DNA of 64,000 nucleotides. Origin: RGIG3102 sp045633415 (GTDB taxonomy: Bacteria; Bacillota; Clostridia; Oscillospirales; Ruminococcaceae). The translations under genes were made by a program, and so were the position numbers. Shown piece after piece: positions 45,562-53,848 of this stretch. The stretch lies in contig JAZQYH010000076.1 in assembly GCA_045633415.1 (NCBI GenBank), positions 41,227-105,226 on the forward strand, written 5' to 3'. Each line of letters opens with the position of its first letter. The stretch's first letter is position 1. Below the pieces are notes generated by a model, which saw nothing but the letters and a program-made list of their open reading frames with translations, did no database searches and was not told the DNA's origin.

Positions 45562-46248
45562 TTATTCGCCAAGGAACAGTTCGGACAGTGTGATAGGGTC
45601 TACATATTCACCGTCTTTGTAAACGCGCATATTGCCGGAAGCAATTTCGTCAATCAGGATAACCTGGTCAAGTTCTTTATTGTAACCGAATTCGAATTTG
45701 ATATCGTAAAGGTCCAGACCTTTTTTAGCAAATTCTTCAGCAACGATTCTTGTGATTTCCTGTGTCTGTTTCTTTGTGGATTCGTACTGTTCTTCTGTCA
45801 TAACGCCCAGAGCAACCAGACCTTCTTTTGTTACCAGTGGGTCGCCTTTTGCGTCGTTTTTAAATGTCATTTCAACGTATGCATCCAGTGGAGCACCTGC
45901 TTCGATGTAATCGCCATATCTTCTGATGAAAGAGCCAACTGCTCTCAGACGGCAGATAACTTCCAGACCATGACCGAAGTTTTTAGCTGGCAGAACTTCC
46001 ATTGTGCCTTTTTCTGGGTCGATGGAAACATAGTGTGTTTTGATGCCTTTTTCCTGAAGAATTTCAAAGAAGATTTTGCTCATTTTCAGGTTCTGTTTAC
46101 CGATACCATCGATTTCCAGACCAACTGTGTTTGCACCTGGGTCGAATACGCCATTTTCGCCTGTTACTGTATCTTTGAAAGCCAGCAGATAGTTGCCGTT
46201 TTCAAGTTCGAATACGTCTTTAGTTTTACCTGTGTAGATTTTTTTCAT
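45562..46248 (-). CDS. purC: Phosphoribosylaminoimidazole-succinocarboxamide synthase
   Basis: Joins CAIR and L-aspartate, using ATP, to SAICAR in de novo purine synthesis. 228 residues. Signatures are KKIYTGKTKDVFELENGNYLLAFKD at the N-terminus, EVICRLRAVGSFIRRYG, and FGYNKELDQVILIDEIASGNMRVY near the C-terminus. ATG at 46248 is chosen (GGAGG upstream); a frame from 46272 would overlap the ribosome site. It is divergent from the other pur genes across a 673-base region and carries its own guanine-type riboswitch leader, so it is controlled in parallel with the main operon. Confidence 0.95.
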   Translation of the reverse strand: MKKIYTGKTKDVFELENGNYLLAFKDTVTGENGVFDPGANTVGLEIDGIGKQNLKMSKIFFEILQEKGIKTHYVSIDPEKGTMEVLPAKNFGHGLEVICRLRAVGSFIRRYGDYIEAGAPLDAYVEMTFKNDAKGDPLVTKEGLVALGVMTEEQYESTKKQTQEITRIVAEEFAKKGLDLYDIKFEFGYNKELDQVILIDEIASGNMRVYKDGEYVDPITLSELFLGE

Positions 46249-46311
46249 AAAAGCCTCCGAATATAAATTCAAAAATAGAAAAGCCGAATAAATCCATGGT
46301 AGGAAAACCTG

Positions 46312-46376
46312 CCATAGTAAAGCGATTTACGGTCACTTTGTAGAAACGCGTGGACCATATTACCACGCTTATACGG
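46312..46376 (-). promoter_or_regulatory. Purine (guanine-type) riboswitch upstream of purC
   Basis: Reading the minus strand: P1 CCGTA...TATGG, then TATAAG, a P2 stem GCGTGG/CCACGC with the loop containing TAATATGGT, the conserved GTTTCTAC junction, L3 core CCGTAAA, and ACTATG closing P1. The nucleotide before TATG is C (position 74 of the xpt aptamer), which specifies guanine/hypoxanthine over adenine. It lies 63 bases before the purC start. An overlapping hairpin (46296-46315), partly made of the P1 3' strand, is a candidate switching partner, but no clear U tail follows, so the output mode is uncertain. Confidence 0.88.
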
Positions 46377-46740
46377 AAAATTCATTTACAAAAAAAATAT
46401 AACACAAAAATATTTATTTTGGCAATAAAATAATATGCATTTTCTGTAATTTTGTAGACTTGCAGAGAAAAGTGGCTGATTGTAGAAAAATATATGGTAT
46501 TTTTCTACAATTACTATGCCCTGCGGCTACAGTTGTGTGCCACTGGTGCACCTGTTTGTTATTTAACAGTCAAAGTAGGTAAAACAGATGAGGGTAAAAA
46601 CATAATTGTGAAAGATTAACAAAATTTGTTCCCAGTAGTTAACTAAAATGTTATAAAAGCTGAAAATAGAAAAATAAGGCTGTTTTTCCTTGTAAAAGGG
46701 GCTTATATTTGTTAAACTTAAATTGAATTAAGAATATTGT
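46377..46740. other. Divergent control region between the two purine riboswitches
   Basis: 364 bases without genes. It contains a perfect 13-bp inverted repeat TTGTAGAAAAATA/TATTTTTCTACAA (46480-46510), a GTGC...GCAC-type pairing around 46535-46550, and TTGTGAAAGATTAACAA (46606-46622). Promoters for both riboswitch transcripts must lie here. A TTGTTA-N17 arrangement at 46709 is the best plus-strand candidate, but its -10 is poor. Confidence 0.5.
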
Positions 46741-46809
46741 GTCCATATTAGCCTGCGAATCTGGCGCGGGAGTCTCTACGTGATAACCATAATTATCTAC
46801 GCTATGGGC
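46741..46809 (+). promoter_or_regulatory. Purine (guanine-type) riboswitch of the purE-L operon
   Basis: P1 is 7 bp: GTCCATA (46741-46747) with TATGGGC (46803-46809). P2 is CCTGCG/CGCGGG. The junction is GTCTCTACG, P3 is GATAA/TTATC with L3 CCATAA, and C precedes TATGG (the specificity position), pointing to guanine/hypoxanthine. It departs from consensus in the junction (C for U48) and in L3 (CCATAA for CCGTAAA). A strong terminator follows at 46847-46880, giving a classical transcription-attenuation switch: ligand present, purine operon off. Confidence 0.85.
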
Positions 46810-46846
46810 GTCTTATAGTGTGCTGTAGGAATGGCACGCTTGTTAC

Positions 46847-46880
46847 GCCTTTGTGTTTTTTCACAAAGGCTTTTATTTTT
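46847..46880 (+). terminator. Regulated terminator of the purE riboswitch
   Basis: GCCTTTGTG/CACAAAGGC with a loop of six T, followed by TTTTATTTTT. It lies between the aptamer and the purE ribosome site, so read-through is required for expression of the operon. Confidence 0.88.
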
Positions 46881-46921
46881 AGTTTTTAATAAATTTACAT
46901 ACACTATCAGGAGGATTTACC

Positions 46922-47407
46922 ATGAGAAAAAAAGTTGCTATCGTAATGGGCAGTGATTCAGACCTTGGTGTAATGCAGAAATGCGCCAACAAGCTGGCTG
47001 AATTTGGCATCGAACACGAAGTAAGAATCATGTCCGCACACCGCACCCCTATGGCTGCCTTCAACTATGCTCATAATGCAAAAGAAAACGGCTTTGGCGT
47101 AATTATCGCTGCAGCTGGCAAAGCTGCGCACCTTGCTGGTGTTCTTGCAGCTCACACAACACTGCCTGTAATCGGCGTACCAATTAAATCATCTACATTA
47201 GACGGCTTGGATTCCCTGCTCAGCACAGTACAGATGCCTTCCGGTATCCCTGTAGCTACAGTTGCCATTGATGGCGCTGAAAATGCAGCTATTCTTGCCG
47301 TTCAAATTTTATCAGTATACGATGAAGAACTGGGCACAAAACTGGCACAGATGAAAGTGGATATGGAAAATGCTGTTCTTGCAAAAGATACAAAACTCAA
47401 CAGCTAA
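46922..47407 (+). CDS. purE: N5-carboxyaminoimidazole ribonucleotide mutase
   Basis: 161 residues. GSDSDLGVMQKC at the N-terminus, SAHRTPMAAFNYA (the class I SAHRTP motif with its catalytic His), AAAGKAAHLAGVLAA, and DSLLSTVQMPSGIPVATVAI. The SAHRTP form predicts the class I reaction, rearranging N5-CAIR to CAIR, which needs PurK. No purK is present in the window, so it must lie elsewhere or this enzyme may use AIR and CO2 directly. First gene of the plus-strand operon, GGAGG ribosome site. Confidence 0.94.
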   Translation: MRKKVAIVMGSDSDLGVMQKCANKLAEFGIEHEVRIMSAHRTPMAAFNYAHNAKENGFGVIIAAAGKAAHLAGVLAAHTTLPVIGVPIKSSTLDGLDSLLSTVQMPSGIPVATVAIDGAENAAILAVQILSVYDEELGTKLAQMKVDMENAVLAKDTKLNS

Positions 47408-47441
47408 ATTACAGTATCAGTTATCAGAGAGGAAAAAATAT

Positions 47442-48902
47442 ATGTGCAATAAACATTGTACTGACTGCAGCTATGTCCGTGACTTTGCAGAAATTCACGA
47501 AGAATGTGGTATATTCGGTATCACAACAGGCTCATACGACAGAGTTGATGTAAGGGAAGAGGTTAGATATGCCCTTTATGCTCTTCAGCATCGTGGACAG
47601 GAAAGCTGTGGTATTTCAGTAAATGACCGTGGGGTTATCTCCACAGTAAAAGGTGTAGGTCTGGTACCAGACGTACTTACAGACGATGCACTGGCAAAAC
47701 TGCCAGAAGGCCAGATGGCTATCGGTCATAACAGATATGGCTCATCAGATTCTGCTGATGTTATGAATGCACAGCCACTTTATATCCGCCATGCAAAAGG
47801 CACTATGTCCATGGCGTTTAACGGTCAGCTGGTAAACGCTGTTGAAATCAGAAGAGAACTGCAGCAGCAGGGTATTATCTTCCACACAGCAAGTGATGCT
47901 GAAGTTATTGCTTACACAATCGCAAAAGAACGCCTTACAAGCCATTCCACAGAAGAAGCTGTAAGACGTGCTATGGAAAAACTGGAAGGCGCAATTTCTA
48001 TGGTGGTTATGTCACCAAGAAAACTGATTGCCGCCAGAGATAAAAAAGGTTTCAGACCACTGGTAATTGGTCAGTTGCCAGGCGGCGGCTACATCTTCGC
48101 CAGCGAAACCTGCGCGCTGGAAGTTGTTGGTGCAAAATTTGTCCGTGATGTAAAACCGGGCGAAATCGTACAGGTAGAAAACAACGTTCTTTCTGTTTAT
48201 CAGGAAGGCACAGAAAAACCAACAGGTCTGTGTATCTTTGAATATGTATACTTTGCACGTCCTGACTCTGTGATTGAAGGCCAGTCTGTTCACCATTCCA
48301 GAAAAATAGCTGGTGCACTGGTATCAAAAATCGCACCAGTTGATGCTGATGTAGTTATCGGTTCACCTGACTCTGGTCTGGAAGCTGCTATGGGTTATGC
48401 AGAAGCCAGTGGTATTCCATACGGCGTAGGTCTTATGAAAAACCGTTATATCGGCAGAACATTTATCCAGCCAACACAGAAAGAAAGAGAAAATTCAGTT
48501 AAAATCAAACTGAATGCCATCGAAAGCACTGTAAAAGGCAAAAGAGTTATCCTTGTTGACGACAGTATTGTTCGTGGTACTACATCAAAACGCGTTGTAA
48601 AAATTCTCCGTGAAGCTGGCGCAACAGAAGTTCATATGCGTGTAGCTTCTCCACCATATACAAATAAATGCTACTTCGGTACAGACAATACAGAAAAGAG
48701 AAATCTTATTGCCGCAAGAACAAACGTGGAAGGTATCAGAGAAGAACTGGGTCTTGATTCTATCGCATTCCTGCCACTGGAAGAAATGCTGAAAGTTGCA
48801 CCAGATGCAAAATGCGGTTTCTGCATCGGTTGCTTCACAGGTGAATACCCAATCAGCATTGAAAAAGCAAAAGAAGTAGACAAATTCAATCAGAAACTGT
48901 AA
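47442..48902 (+). CDS. purF: Amidophosphoribosyltransferase
   Basis: Commits PRPP to purine synthesis, using glutamine ammonia to make phosphoribosylamine. 486 residues. A propeptide of about 25 residues ends before EECGIFG, whose Cys becomes the N-terminal glutaminase nucleophile after processing. The Ntn-hydrolase domain contains YALQHRGQESCGI and NGQLVNA. The phosphoribosyltransferase PRPP loop VILVDDSIVRGTTS lies in the C-terminal half. Cysteines in CGFCIGCFTGEYP and elsewhere indicate the Bacillus-type 4Fe-4S cluster. The start at 47442 follows GAGAGG; longer frames overlap purE without a site. The gap to purE is 34 bases. Confidence 0.95.
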   Translation: MCNKHCTDCSYVRDFAEIHEECGIFGITTGSYDRVDVREEVRYALYALQHRGQESCGISVNDRGVISTVKGVGLVPDVLTDDALAKLPEGQMAIGHNRYGSSDSADVMNAQPLYIRHAKGTMSMAFNGQLVNAVEIRRELQQQGIIFHTASDAEVIAYTIAKERLTSHSTEEAVRRAMEKLEGAISMVVMSPRKLIAARDKKGFRPLVIGQLPGGGYIFASETCALEVVGAKFVRDVKPGEIVQVENNVLSVYQEGTEKPTGLCIFEYVYFARPDSVIEGQSVHHSRKIAGALVSKIAPVDADVVIGSPDSGLEAAMGYAEASGIPYGVGLMKNRYIGRTFIQPTQKERENSVKIKLNAIESTVKGKRVILVDDSIVRGTTSKRVVKILREAGATEVHMRVASPPYTNKCYFGTDNTEKRNLIAARTNVEGIREELGLDSIAFLPLEEMLKVAPDAKCGFCIGCFTGEYPISIEKAKEVDKFNQKL

Positions 48903-48959
48903 TAAAGTTTACAGCCAAATAAGTTTATAATTAAAATTGATAATATAAAGGTGAAAGAC

Positions 48960-50003
48960 ATGAAAAATTATTCTGACAGTTACAAATCTGCTGGCGTTGA
49001 CGTAACAGCTGGTTACGAAGCTGTTCGTCTTATGAAAGACAGCGTTGCCAGAACAAAAACAGATGCAGTTCTTGGTGGCCTTGGTGGTTTTGGCGGCCTT
49101 GTACAGCTGCTGGACGTGAAAGACATGAAAGAACCGGTACTGGTTTCTGGCACAGACGGTTGTGGCACAAAAGTTAAACTGGCTTTCCTTATGGACAAGC
49201 ACGACACAGTTGGTATCGACTGTGTAGCTATGTGTGTAAACGACATTGTGTGCTCTGGTGCAAAACCACTGTTCTTCCTTGACTACATTGCAATCGGCAA
49301 AAACTACCCTGAAAAAGTTGCTACACTGGTTTCTGGTGTTGCAGAAGGCTGTGTACAGTCTGGCTGTGCACTGGTTGGCGGCGAAACAGCTGAACATCCT
49401 GGTCTTATGCCTGTTGACGAATATGACCTTGCAGGTTTTGCAGTAGGTATCGTTGACAAAGAAAAAATTCTGGACAACGACAATGTAAAAGCTGGCGACA
49501 TTATCATCGCCCTGCCATCCTCTGGTGTTCATTCCAACGGTTTCTCTCTGGTAAGAAAAGTATTCTCCATCGGCGAAAACAATACAAACCTTGGTGAGTA
49601 TGTAGAAAGCCTTGGCGCTACACTGGGTGAAACACTGCTGACACCTACAAGAATCTATGTTAAACCTGTTCTTTCACTGCTTGAAAAAGTAAATGTAAAA
49701 TCCATTGCTCACATCACAGGTGGCGGTTTCTATGAAAACGTTCCACGTGCACTGCCAGAAGGCAAAAAAGCTGTTATCAATAAAGCTGATGTACGCGTAC
49801 TGCCAATCTTTGACCTTATCAGTGCAACAGGCAACATCCCAGTGGAAGATATGTACTCCACATTCAACATGGGTGTTGGTATGATGATTATCGTTTCACC
49901 TGAAGAAGTTGAAACAGCACTTGAAACACTGAAAGCAGCTGGCGAAGACGCTTATGTTGTTGGTAAAGTAGAAGACGGCGAAAAGGGTGTGGAATTATGT
50001 TAA
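48960..50003 (+). CDS. purM: Phosphoribosylformylglycinamidine cyclo-ligase (AIR synthetase)
   Basis: Closes FGAM to AIR with ATP. 347 residues. Family signatures are SYKSAGVDVTAGYEAV, VSGTDGCGTKVKLAF, the VNDIVCSGAKPLFFLDY metal/ATP loop, LVGGETAEHPGLM, and HITGGGFYENVPRALP. ATG at 48960 follows AAAGGTG by six bases; the GTG at 48951 lies inside that site and is rejected. It overlaps purN by seven bases, implying coupling. Confidence 0.95.
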   Translation: MKNYSDSYKSAGVDVTAGYEAVRLMKDSVARTKTDAVLGGLGGFGGLVQLLDVKDMKEPVLVSGTDGCGTKVKLAFLMDKHDTVGIDCVAMCVNDIVCSGAKPLFFLDYIAIGKNYPEKVATLVSGVAEGCVQSGCALVGGETAEHPGLMPVDEYDLAGFAVGIVDKEKILDNDNVKAGDIIIALPSSGVHSNGFSLVRKVFSIGENNTNLGEYVESLGATLGETLLTPTRIYVKPVLSLLEKVNVKSIAHITGGGFYENVPRALPEGKKAVINKADVRVLPIFDLISATGNIPVEDMYSTFNMGVGMMIIVSPEEVETALETLKAAGEDAYVVGKVEDGEKGVELC

Positions 50004-50590
50004 AAGTTGCAGTTCTGGTTTCCGGTGGCGGCACAAACCTGCAGGCAATCCTGAACGCTGTTGAAAATGGCAAAATCACAAATGCCAAAGTGGAAAAGGT
50101 TATTTCCAATGTGGCTGGTGCCTACGCCCTTGAAAGAGCAAAAAATCACGGTGTAACAGGTGTTACACTGCGCAGAAAAGATTTTGCCAGCAAAGCAGAC
50201 TGGGAAACAGCCCTTATCAAAGAAATTGAAGATTGTGGCGCACAGCTGATAGTTCTGGCTGGCTTTATGGCTATCCTTTCAGAAAACTTCACATCCCACT
50301 TTGCAAATAAAATCATCAATGTTCATCCATCACTTATCCCATCTTTCTGTGGCGAAGGTATGTACGGTCTTCACGTGCACGAAGCCGCCCTTGCAAAAGG
50401 TGTAAAGGTTACAGGTGCAACAGTTCACTTTGTAAACGAGGTGGTTGATGGTGGCGCAATCATCGCACAGAAAGCTGTGGAAGTTATGAAAGGTGACACA
50501 CCAGAAGTTCTGCAGAAACGTGTTATGGAACAGGCTGAATGGCTTATTCTTCCACAGGCTATTGATGATATAGCAAACAATCGTATTTAA
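49997..50590 (+). CDS. purN: Phosphoribosylglycinamide formyltransferase (10-formyl-THF dependent)
   Basis: Formylates GAR using 10-formyl-tetrahydrofolate. 197 residues. VLVSGGGTNLQAIL binds the phosphoribosyl group; LAGFMAILS and NVHPSLIPSFCGEGMYGLHVHEAAL carry the catalytic Asn and His; and the conserved Asp lies in VTGATVHFVNEVVDGGAII. It overlaps the end of purM by seven bases. Confidence 0.95.
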   Translation: MLKVAVLVSGGGTNLQAILNAVENGKITNAKVEKVISNVAGAYALERAKNHGVTGVTLRRKDFASKADWETALIKEIEDCGAQLIVLAGFMAILSENFTSHFANKIINVHPSLIPSFCGEGMYGLHVHEAALAKGVKVTGATVHFVNEVVDGGAIIAQKAVEVMKGDTPEVLQKRVMEQAEWLILPQAIDDIANNRI

Positions 50591-50623
50591 TATATTTCAT
50601 ACATACAGAAAGAGAGCATTATA

Positions 50624-51316
50624 ATGACAAGTCTTAAAACTTATCTTGAAAACAACTCTTACCCTGGCCGTGGTATCCTTATCGGTAAAACAGAAACAGA
50701 TATGGTTATCGCATATTTCATTATGGGTCGCAGTGTAAACAGCCGTAACAGAATCTTCTTTGAATACGAAGGCGGTATCCGCACAAAAGCATTTGATGAA
50801 AGCAAACTGTCTGACCCATCCCTTATCATCTATGCACCTGTTCGTGTGCTGGGTGACACAACTATCGTTACAAACGGTGACCAGACAGACACAGTTTATG
50901 AATTTATGCAGACAGGCAAATCCTTTGAAGATGCACTGCGTACAAGAAAATTTGAACCAGACGGTCCAAACTGGACACCTCGTATCTCTGGTGTTGTTTA
51001 TCCAGACAACACATTCAAACTGTCTATTCTGAAAAGCGACAACGGCAGTGACGCACAGTGTGTGAGAAACTTCTTTGAATACTCTGCACCTATCACAGGT
51101 CAGGCAAGACTTATCCATACATACAAACAGGACGGCAACCCAATCCCATCCTTTGAAGGCGAACCAAAAGTATTTGAAATCGGTGGCGACATCGACACAT
51201 TTACACAGGAACTCTGGGATGCACTTAACCCAGACAACAAAGTAAGCCTTTTCGTAAGATATATCTCCCTTGCTGACAAATCCGTTCAGACAAGAATCGT
51301 AAATAAAAATGTTTAA
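50624..51316 (+). CDS. IMP cyclohydrolase, PurO-like stand-alone enzyme
   Basis: 230 residues, beginning LKTYLENNSYPGRGILIGKT and containing MGRSVNSRNRIFFEYEG and DALRTRKFEPDGPNWTPRISGVV, the IMP_cyclohyd (PF07826) pattern of archaeal-type PurO rather than the PurH N-terminal domain. It closes FAICAR to IMP, the last step of the pathway. Sited between purN and a free-standing AICAR formyltransferase, it replaces half of bifunctional PurH. It overlaps the next frame's optional upstream start but not its chosen start. Confidence 0.88.
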   Translation: MTSLKTYLENNSYPGRGILIGKTETDMVIAYFIMGRSVNSRNRIFFEYEGGIRTKAFDESKLSDPSLIIYAPVRVLGDTTIVTNGDQTDTVYEFMQTGKSFEDALRTRKFEPDGPNWTPRISGVVYPDNTFKLSILKSDNGSDAQCVRNFFEYSAPITGQARLIHTYKQDGNPIPSFEGEPKVFEIGGDIDTFTQELWDALNPDNKVSLFVRYISLADKSVQTRIVNKNV

Positions 51317-51329
51317 GGAGCAGACAGCT

Positions 51330-52502
51330 ATGAAAGAAATGGAACTGAAATATGGTTGTAACCCTAACCAGAAACCTTCACGTGTATTTATGAAAGAAGG
51401 CGAACTGCCAATCACTGTACTTAACGGCCGCCCAGGTTACATCAACCTGCTGGACGCTCTCAACGGCTGGCAGCTGGTAAAAGAACTGAAAAGAGCAACA
51501 GGCCTGCCTGCTGCTACATCCTTCAAACACGTTTCACCAGCAGGTGCTGCAGTAGGTCTGCCACTTTCTGAAGTTGAACAGAAAATCTACTTTGTGGAAG
51601 GTATGGAATTCTCCCCACTGGCTTGTGCTTATGCAAGAGCAAGAGGCGCAGACAGAATGTCCTCTTTCGGCGACTTTATCTCCCTGTCTGACGTATGTGA
51701 TGCAGCTACAGCAAAAATGATTTCCCGTGAAGTATCTGACGGTGTTATCGCACCTGGCTATACAGATGAAGCTCTGGAAATTCTGAAAAGAAAGAAAAAA
51801 GGTGGCTACAACGTTATCCAGATTGATGAAAACTATGTTCCAGCACCAATCGAAACAAAAGATGTTTTCGGTGTTACATTTGAACAGGGCAGAAATGAAC
51901 TGGTTATCGACAAAAACTCCTTTGAAAATATCGTAACAGAAACAAAAGACCTGCCAGAAAGCGCAAAAATCGACCTTGCAATCGCAATGATTACTCTTAA
52001 ATACACACAGTCCAACTCTGTATGTTATGTAAAAGACGGTCAGGCAATCGGTATCGGTGCTGGTCAGCAGTCACGTATTCACTGTACAAGACTTGCAGGT
52101 CAGAAAGCTGACAACTGGTGGCTCCGTCAGCACGAAAAAGTGCTGGGTCTGCAGTTTGCAGACGGCCTGTCCCGTGCAGACAGAGACAACGCTATTGACG
52201 TTTATATGTCTGATGAATATGAAGATGTTCTGGCTGAAGGCGTATGGCAGACAAAGTTCAAAGTAAAACCTGAAGTGTTCACAAGAGAAGAACAGAAAGA
52301 ATGGCTTAAACAGCTGACAAATGTAGCTCTGGGTTCAGACGCATTCTTCCCATTCGGTGACAACATCGAAAGAGCACACAAAACAGGTGTTAAATATATT
52401 GCACAGCCAGGTGGCTCTGTTCGTGACGACCATGTAATCGAAACATGTAATAAACACGGCATCACAATGGCATTCACAGGCATCCGTCTGTTCCACCATT
52501 AA
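51330..52502 (+). CDS. AICAR formyltransferase, stand-alone (PurH C-terminal domain homologue)
   Basis: 390 residues corresponding only to the AICARFT half of PurH; there is no MGS-like cyclohydrolase domain ahead of it. Key elements: LKYGCNPNQKPSRV, ATSFKHVSPAGAAVGLPL (catalytic Lys-His), LKYTQSNSVCYVKDGQAIGIGAGQQSRIHC and AQPGGSVRDDHVIE. It formylates AICAR with 10-formyl-THF; the preceding gene then forms IMP. AAGGAG at 51315-51320 sets the ATG at 51330. Confidence 0.9.
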   Translation: MKEMELKYGCNPNQKPSRVFMKEGELPITVLNGRPGYINLLDALNGWQLVKELKRATGLPAATSFKHVSPAGAAVGLPLSEVEQKIYFVEGMEFSPLACAYARARGADRMSSFGDFISLSDVCDAATAKMISREVSDGVIAPGYTDEALEILKRKKKGGYNVIQIDENYVPAPIETKDVFGVTFEQGRNELVIDKNSFENIVTETKDLPESAKIDLAIAMITLKYTQSNSVCYVKDGQAIGIGAGQQSRIHCTRLAGQKADNWWLRQHEKVLGLQFADGLSRADRDNAIDVYMSDEYEDVLAEGVWQTKFKVKPEVFTREEQKEWLKQLTNVALGSDAFFPFGDNIERAHKTGVKYIAQPGGSVRDDHVIETCNKHGITMAFTGIRLFHH

Positions 52503-52585
52503 TATAAAATCAATGGGGCGATACCCTCGCCACACCGATATAAAATCCCCTTGCAAAACCAACAGTTTTATCTAAGGAGTACATT

Positions 52586-53848
52586 ATGAAAATTTTAGTA
52601 GTTGGCGGCGGTGGCCGTGAACATGCAATCCTCAAAAGCCTTGCAGGTGAAGGCAGACAGCTTTTCTGTGCACCTGGCAACGCAGGTATTGCAAACCTTG
52701 CTACATGTGTTGACATCAAAATCAACGACCTTGAAGGTATTGTAAAATTTGCCACAGAAGAAAAAATCGACCTTGCCCTTGTTTCACAGGACGAACCACT
52801 GGTTCTTGGTATGGTTGATGCACTGCAGGCGGCAGGCATCCGCACATTTGGTCCAAACAAAGCAGCTGCAATTATCGAAGGCAGTAAAGCTTTCTCTAAA
52901 GACCTTATGAAAAAATACAACATTCCAACAGCGGCTTATGAAAAATTCACAGATTCAGCTGCTGCTATCGAATATGTAAAAGCACAGAATTCTTACCCAA
53001 CAGTAGTAAAAGCTTCCGGTCTGGCACTGGGCAAAGGTGTTATTATTGCACAGGACTTTGAAGAAGCAAAAGAAGCTATCATCGAAATGCTGGATGGCGG
53101 TAAATTCGGTGAATCCGGCAAAGAAATCGTTATTGAAGAATTCCTCACAGGCCCGGAAGTTTCCGTACTGGCATTTACAGACGGTAAATGTGTGCGCCCA
53201 ATGATTTCTTCCAAAGACCACAAACGTGCATTTGATAACGACGAAGGTCTTAACACAGGCGGTATGGGCGTTATCGCACCAAACCCATTCTACACAGAAG
53301 AAGTGGAAAAAATTGCTTACGATACAATTCTTATTCCAACTATCGAAGCTATGAATGCTGAAGGCAGAACATTCAAAGGCGTGCTTTACTATGGTCTTAT
53401 GATTACAGAAAAAGGCCCTAAAGTTATTGAATACAACTGCCGTTTCGGTGACCCTGAAGCACAGGTTTGTCTGTCACTGCTGAAAACAGACCTGCTGGAA
53501 ATCGTTGATGCAGTTATCGACGAAAGACTGTCTGAAATCGAAGTAGTAAACGAAGATGGTGCGGCAATCATCGTTATGATGTGTTCCGGTGGCTATCCAG
53601 AAGCTTACGAAAAAGGCAAAGAAATCACAGGTCTTGATGAAAAAGGCCAGAACGATGCATTCTACTATGTTTTCCATTCCGGCACAGCTATGAAAGACGG
53701 TAAATACCTGTCCAACGGTGGCCGTGTACTCGGCTTTGTAGCTAAAGGCAAAGATATTCCAGACGCACAGAACAACGTTTATTCCAACATTGACAAGGTT
53801 AGCTTTGAAAAGAGCTTCTACCGCCACGATATAGGAGGCAAAAGATAA
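52586..53848 (+). CDS. purD: Phosphoribosylamine-glycine ligase (GAR synthetase)
   Basis: ATP-grasp enzyme joining phosphoribosylamine and glycine. 420 residues. MKILVVGGGGREHAI at the N-terminus; ATP-grasp elements YPTVVKASGLALGKGVIIAQDF, EEFLTGPEVSVLAF and GGMGVIAPNPFY; and the metal-binding EYNCRFGDPEAQV. AAGGAG precedes the ATG. An 83-base gap separates it from the AICAR formyltransferase, and its stop overlaps the purL start by one base. Confidence 0.95.
   Translation: MKILVVGGGGREHAILKSLAGEGRQLFCAPGNAGIANLATCVDIKINDLEGIVKFATEEKIDLALVSQDEPLVLGMVDALQAAGIRTFGPNKAAAIIEGSKAFSKDLMKKYNIPTAAYEKFTDSAAAIEYVKAQNSYPTVVKASGLALGKGVIIAQDFEEAKEAIIEMLDGGKFGESGKEIVIEEFLTGPEVSVLAFTDGKCVRPMISSKDHKRAFDNDEGLNTGGMGVIAPNPFYTEEVEKIAYDTILIPTIEAMNAEGRTFKGVLYYGLMITEKGPKVIEYNCRFGDPEAQVCLSLLKTDLLEIVDAVIDERLSEIEVVNEDGAAIIVMMCSGGYPEAYEKGKEITGLDEKGQNDAFYYVFHSGTAMKDGKYLSNGGRVLGFVAKGKDIPDAQNNVYSNIDKVSFEKSFYRHDIGGKR

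Noticed and set aside
46606..46622. Rex-like site TTGTGAAAGATTAACAA in the purine control region
   Set aside because: The spacing is one base short of the 18-base consensus and similar ACTTTCACA-type strings recur in A/T-rich gaps here; too weak to call.
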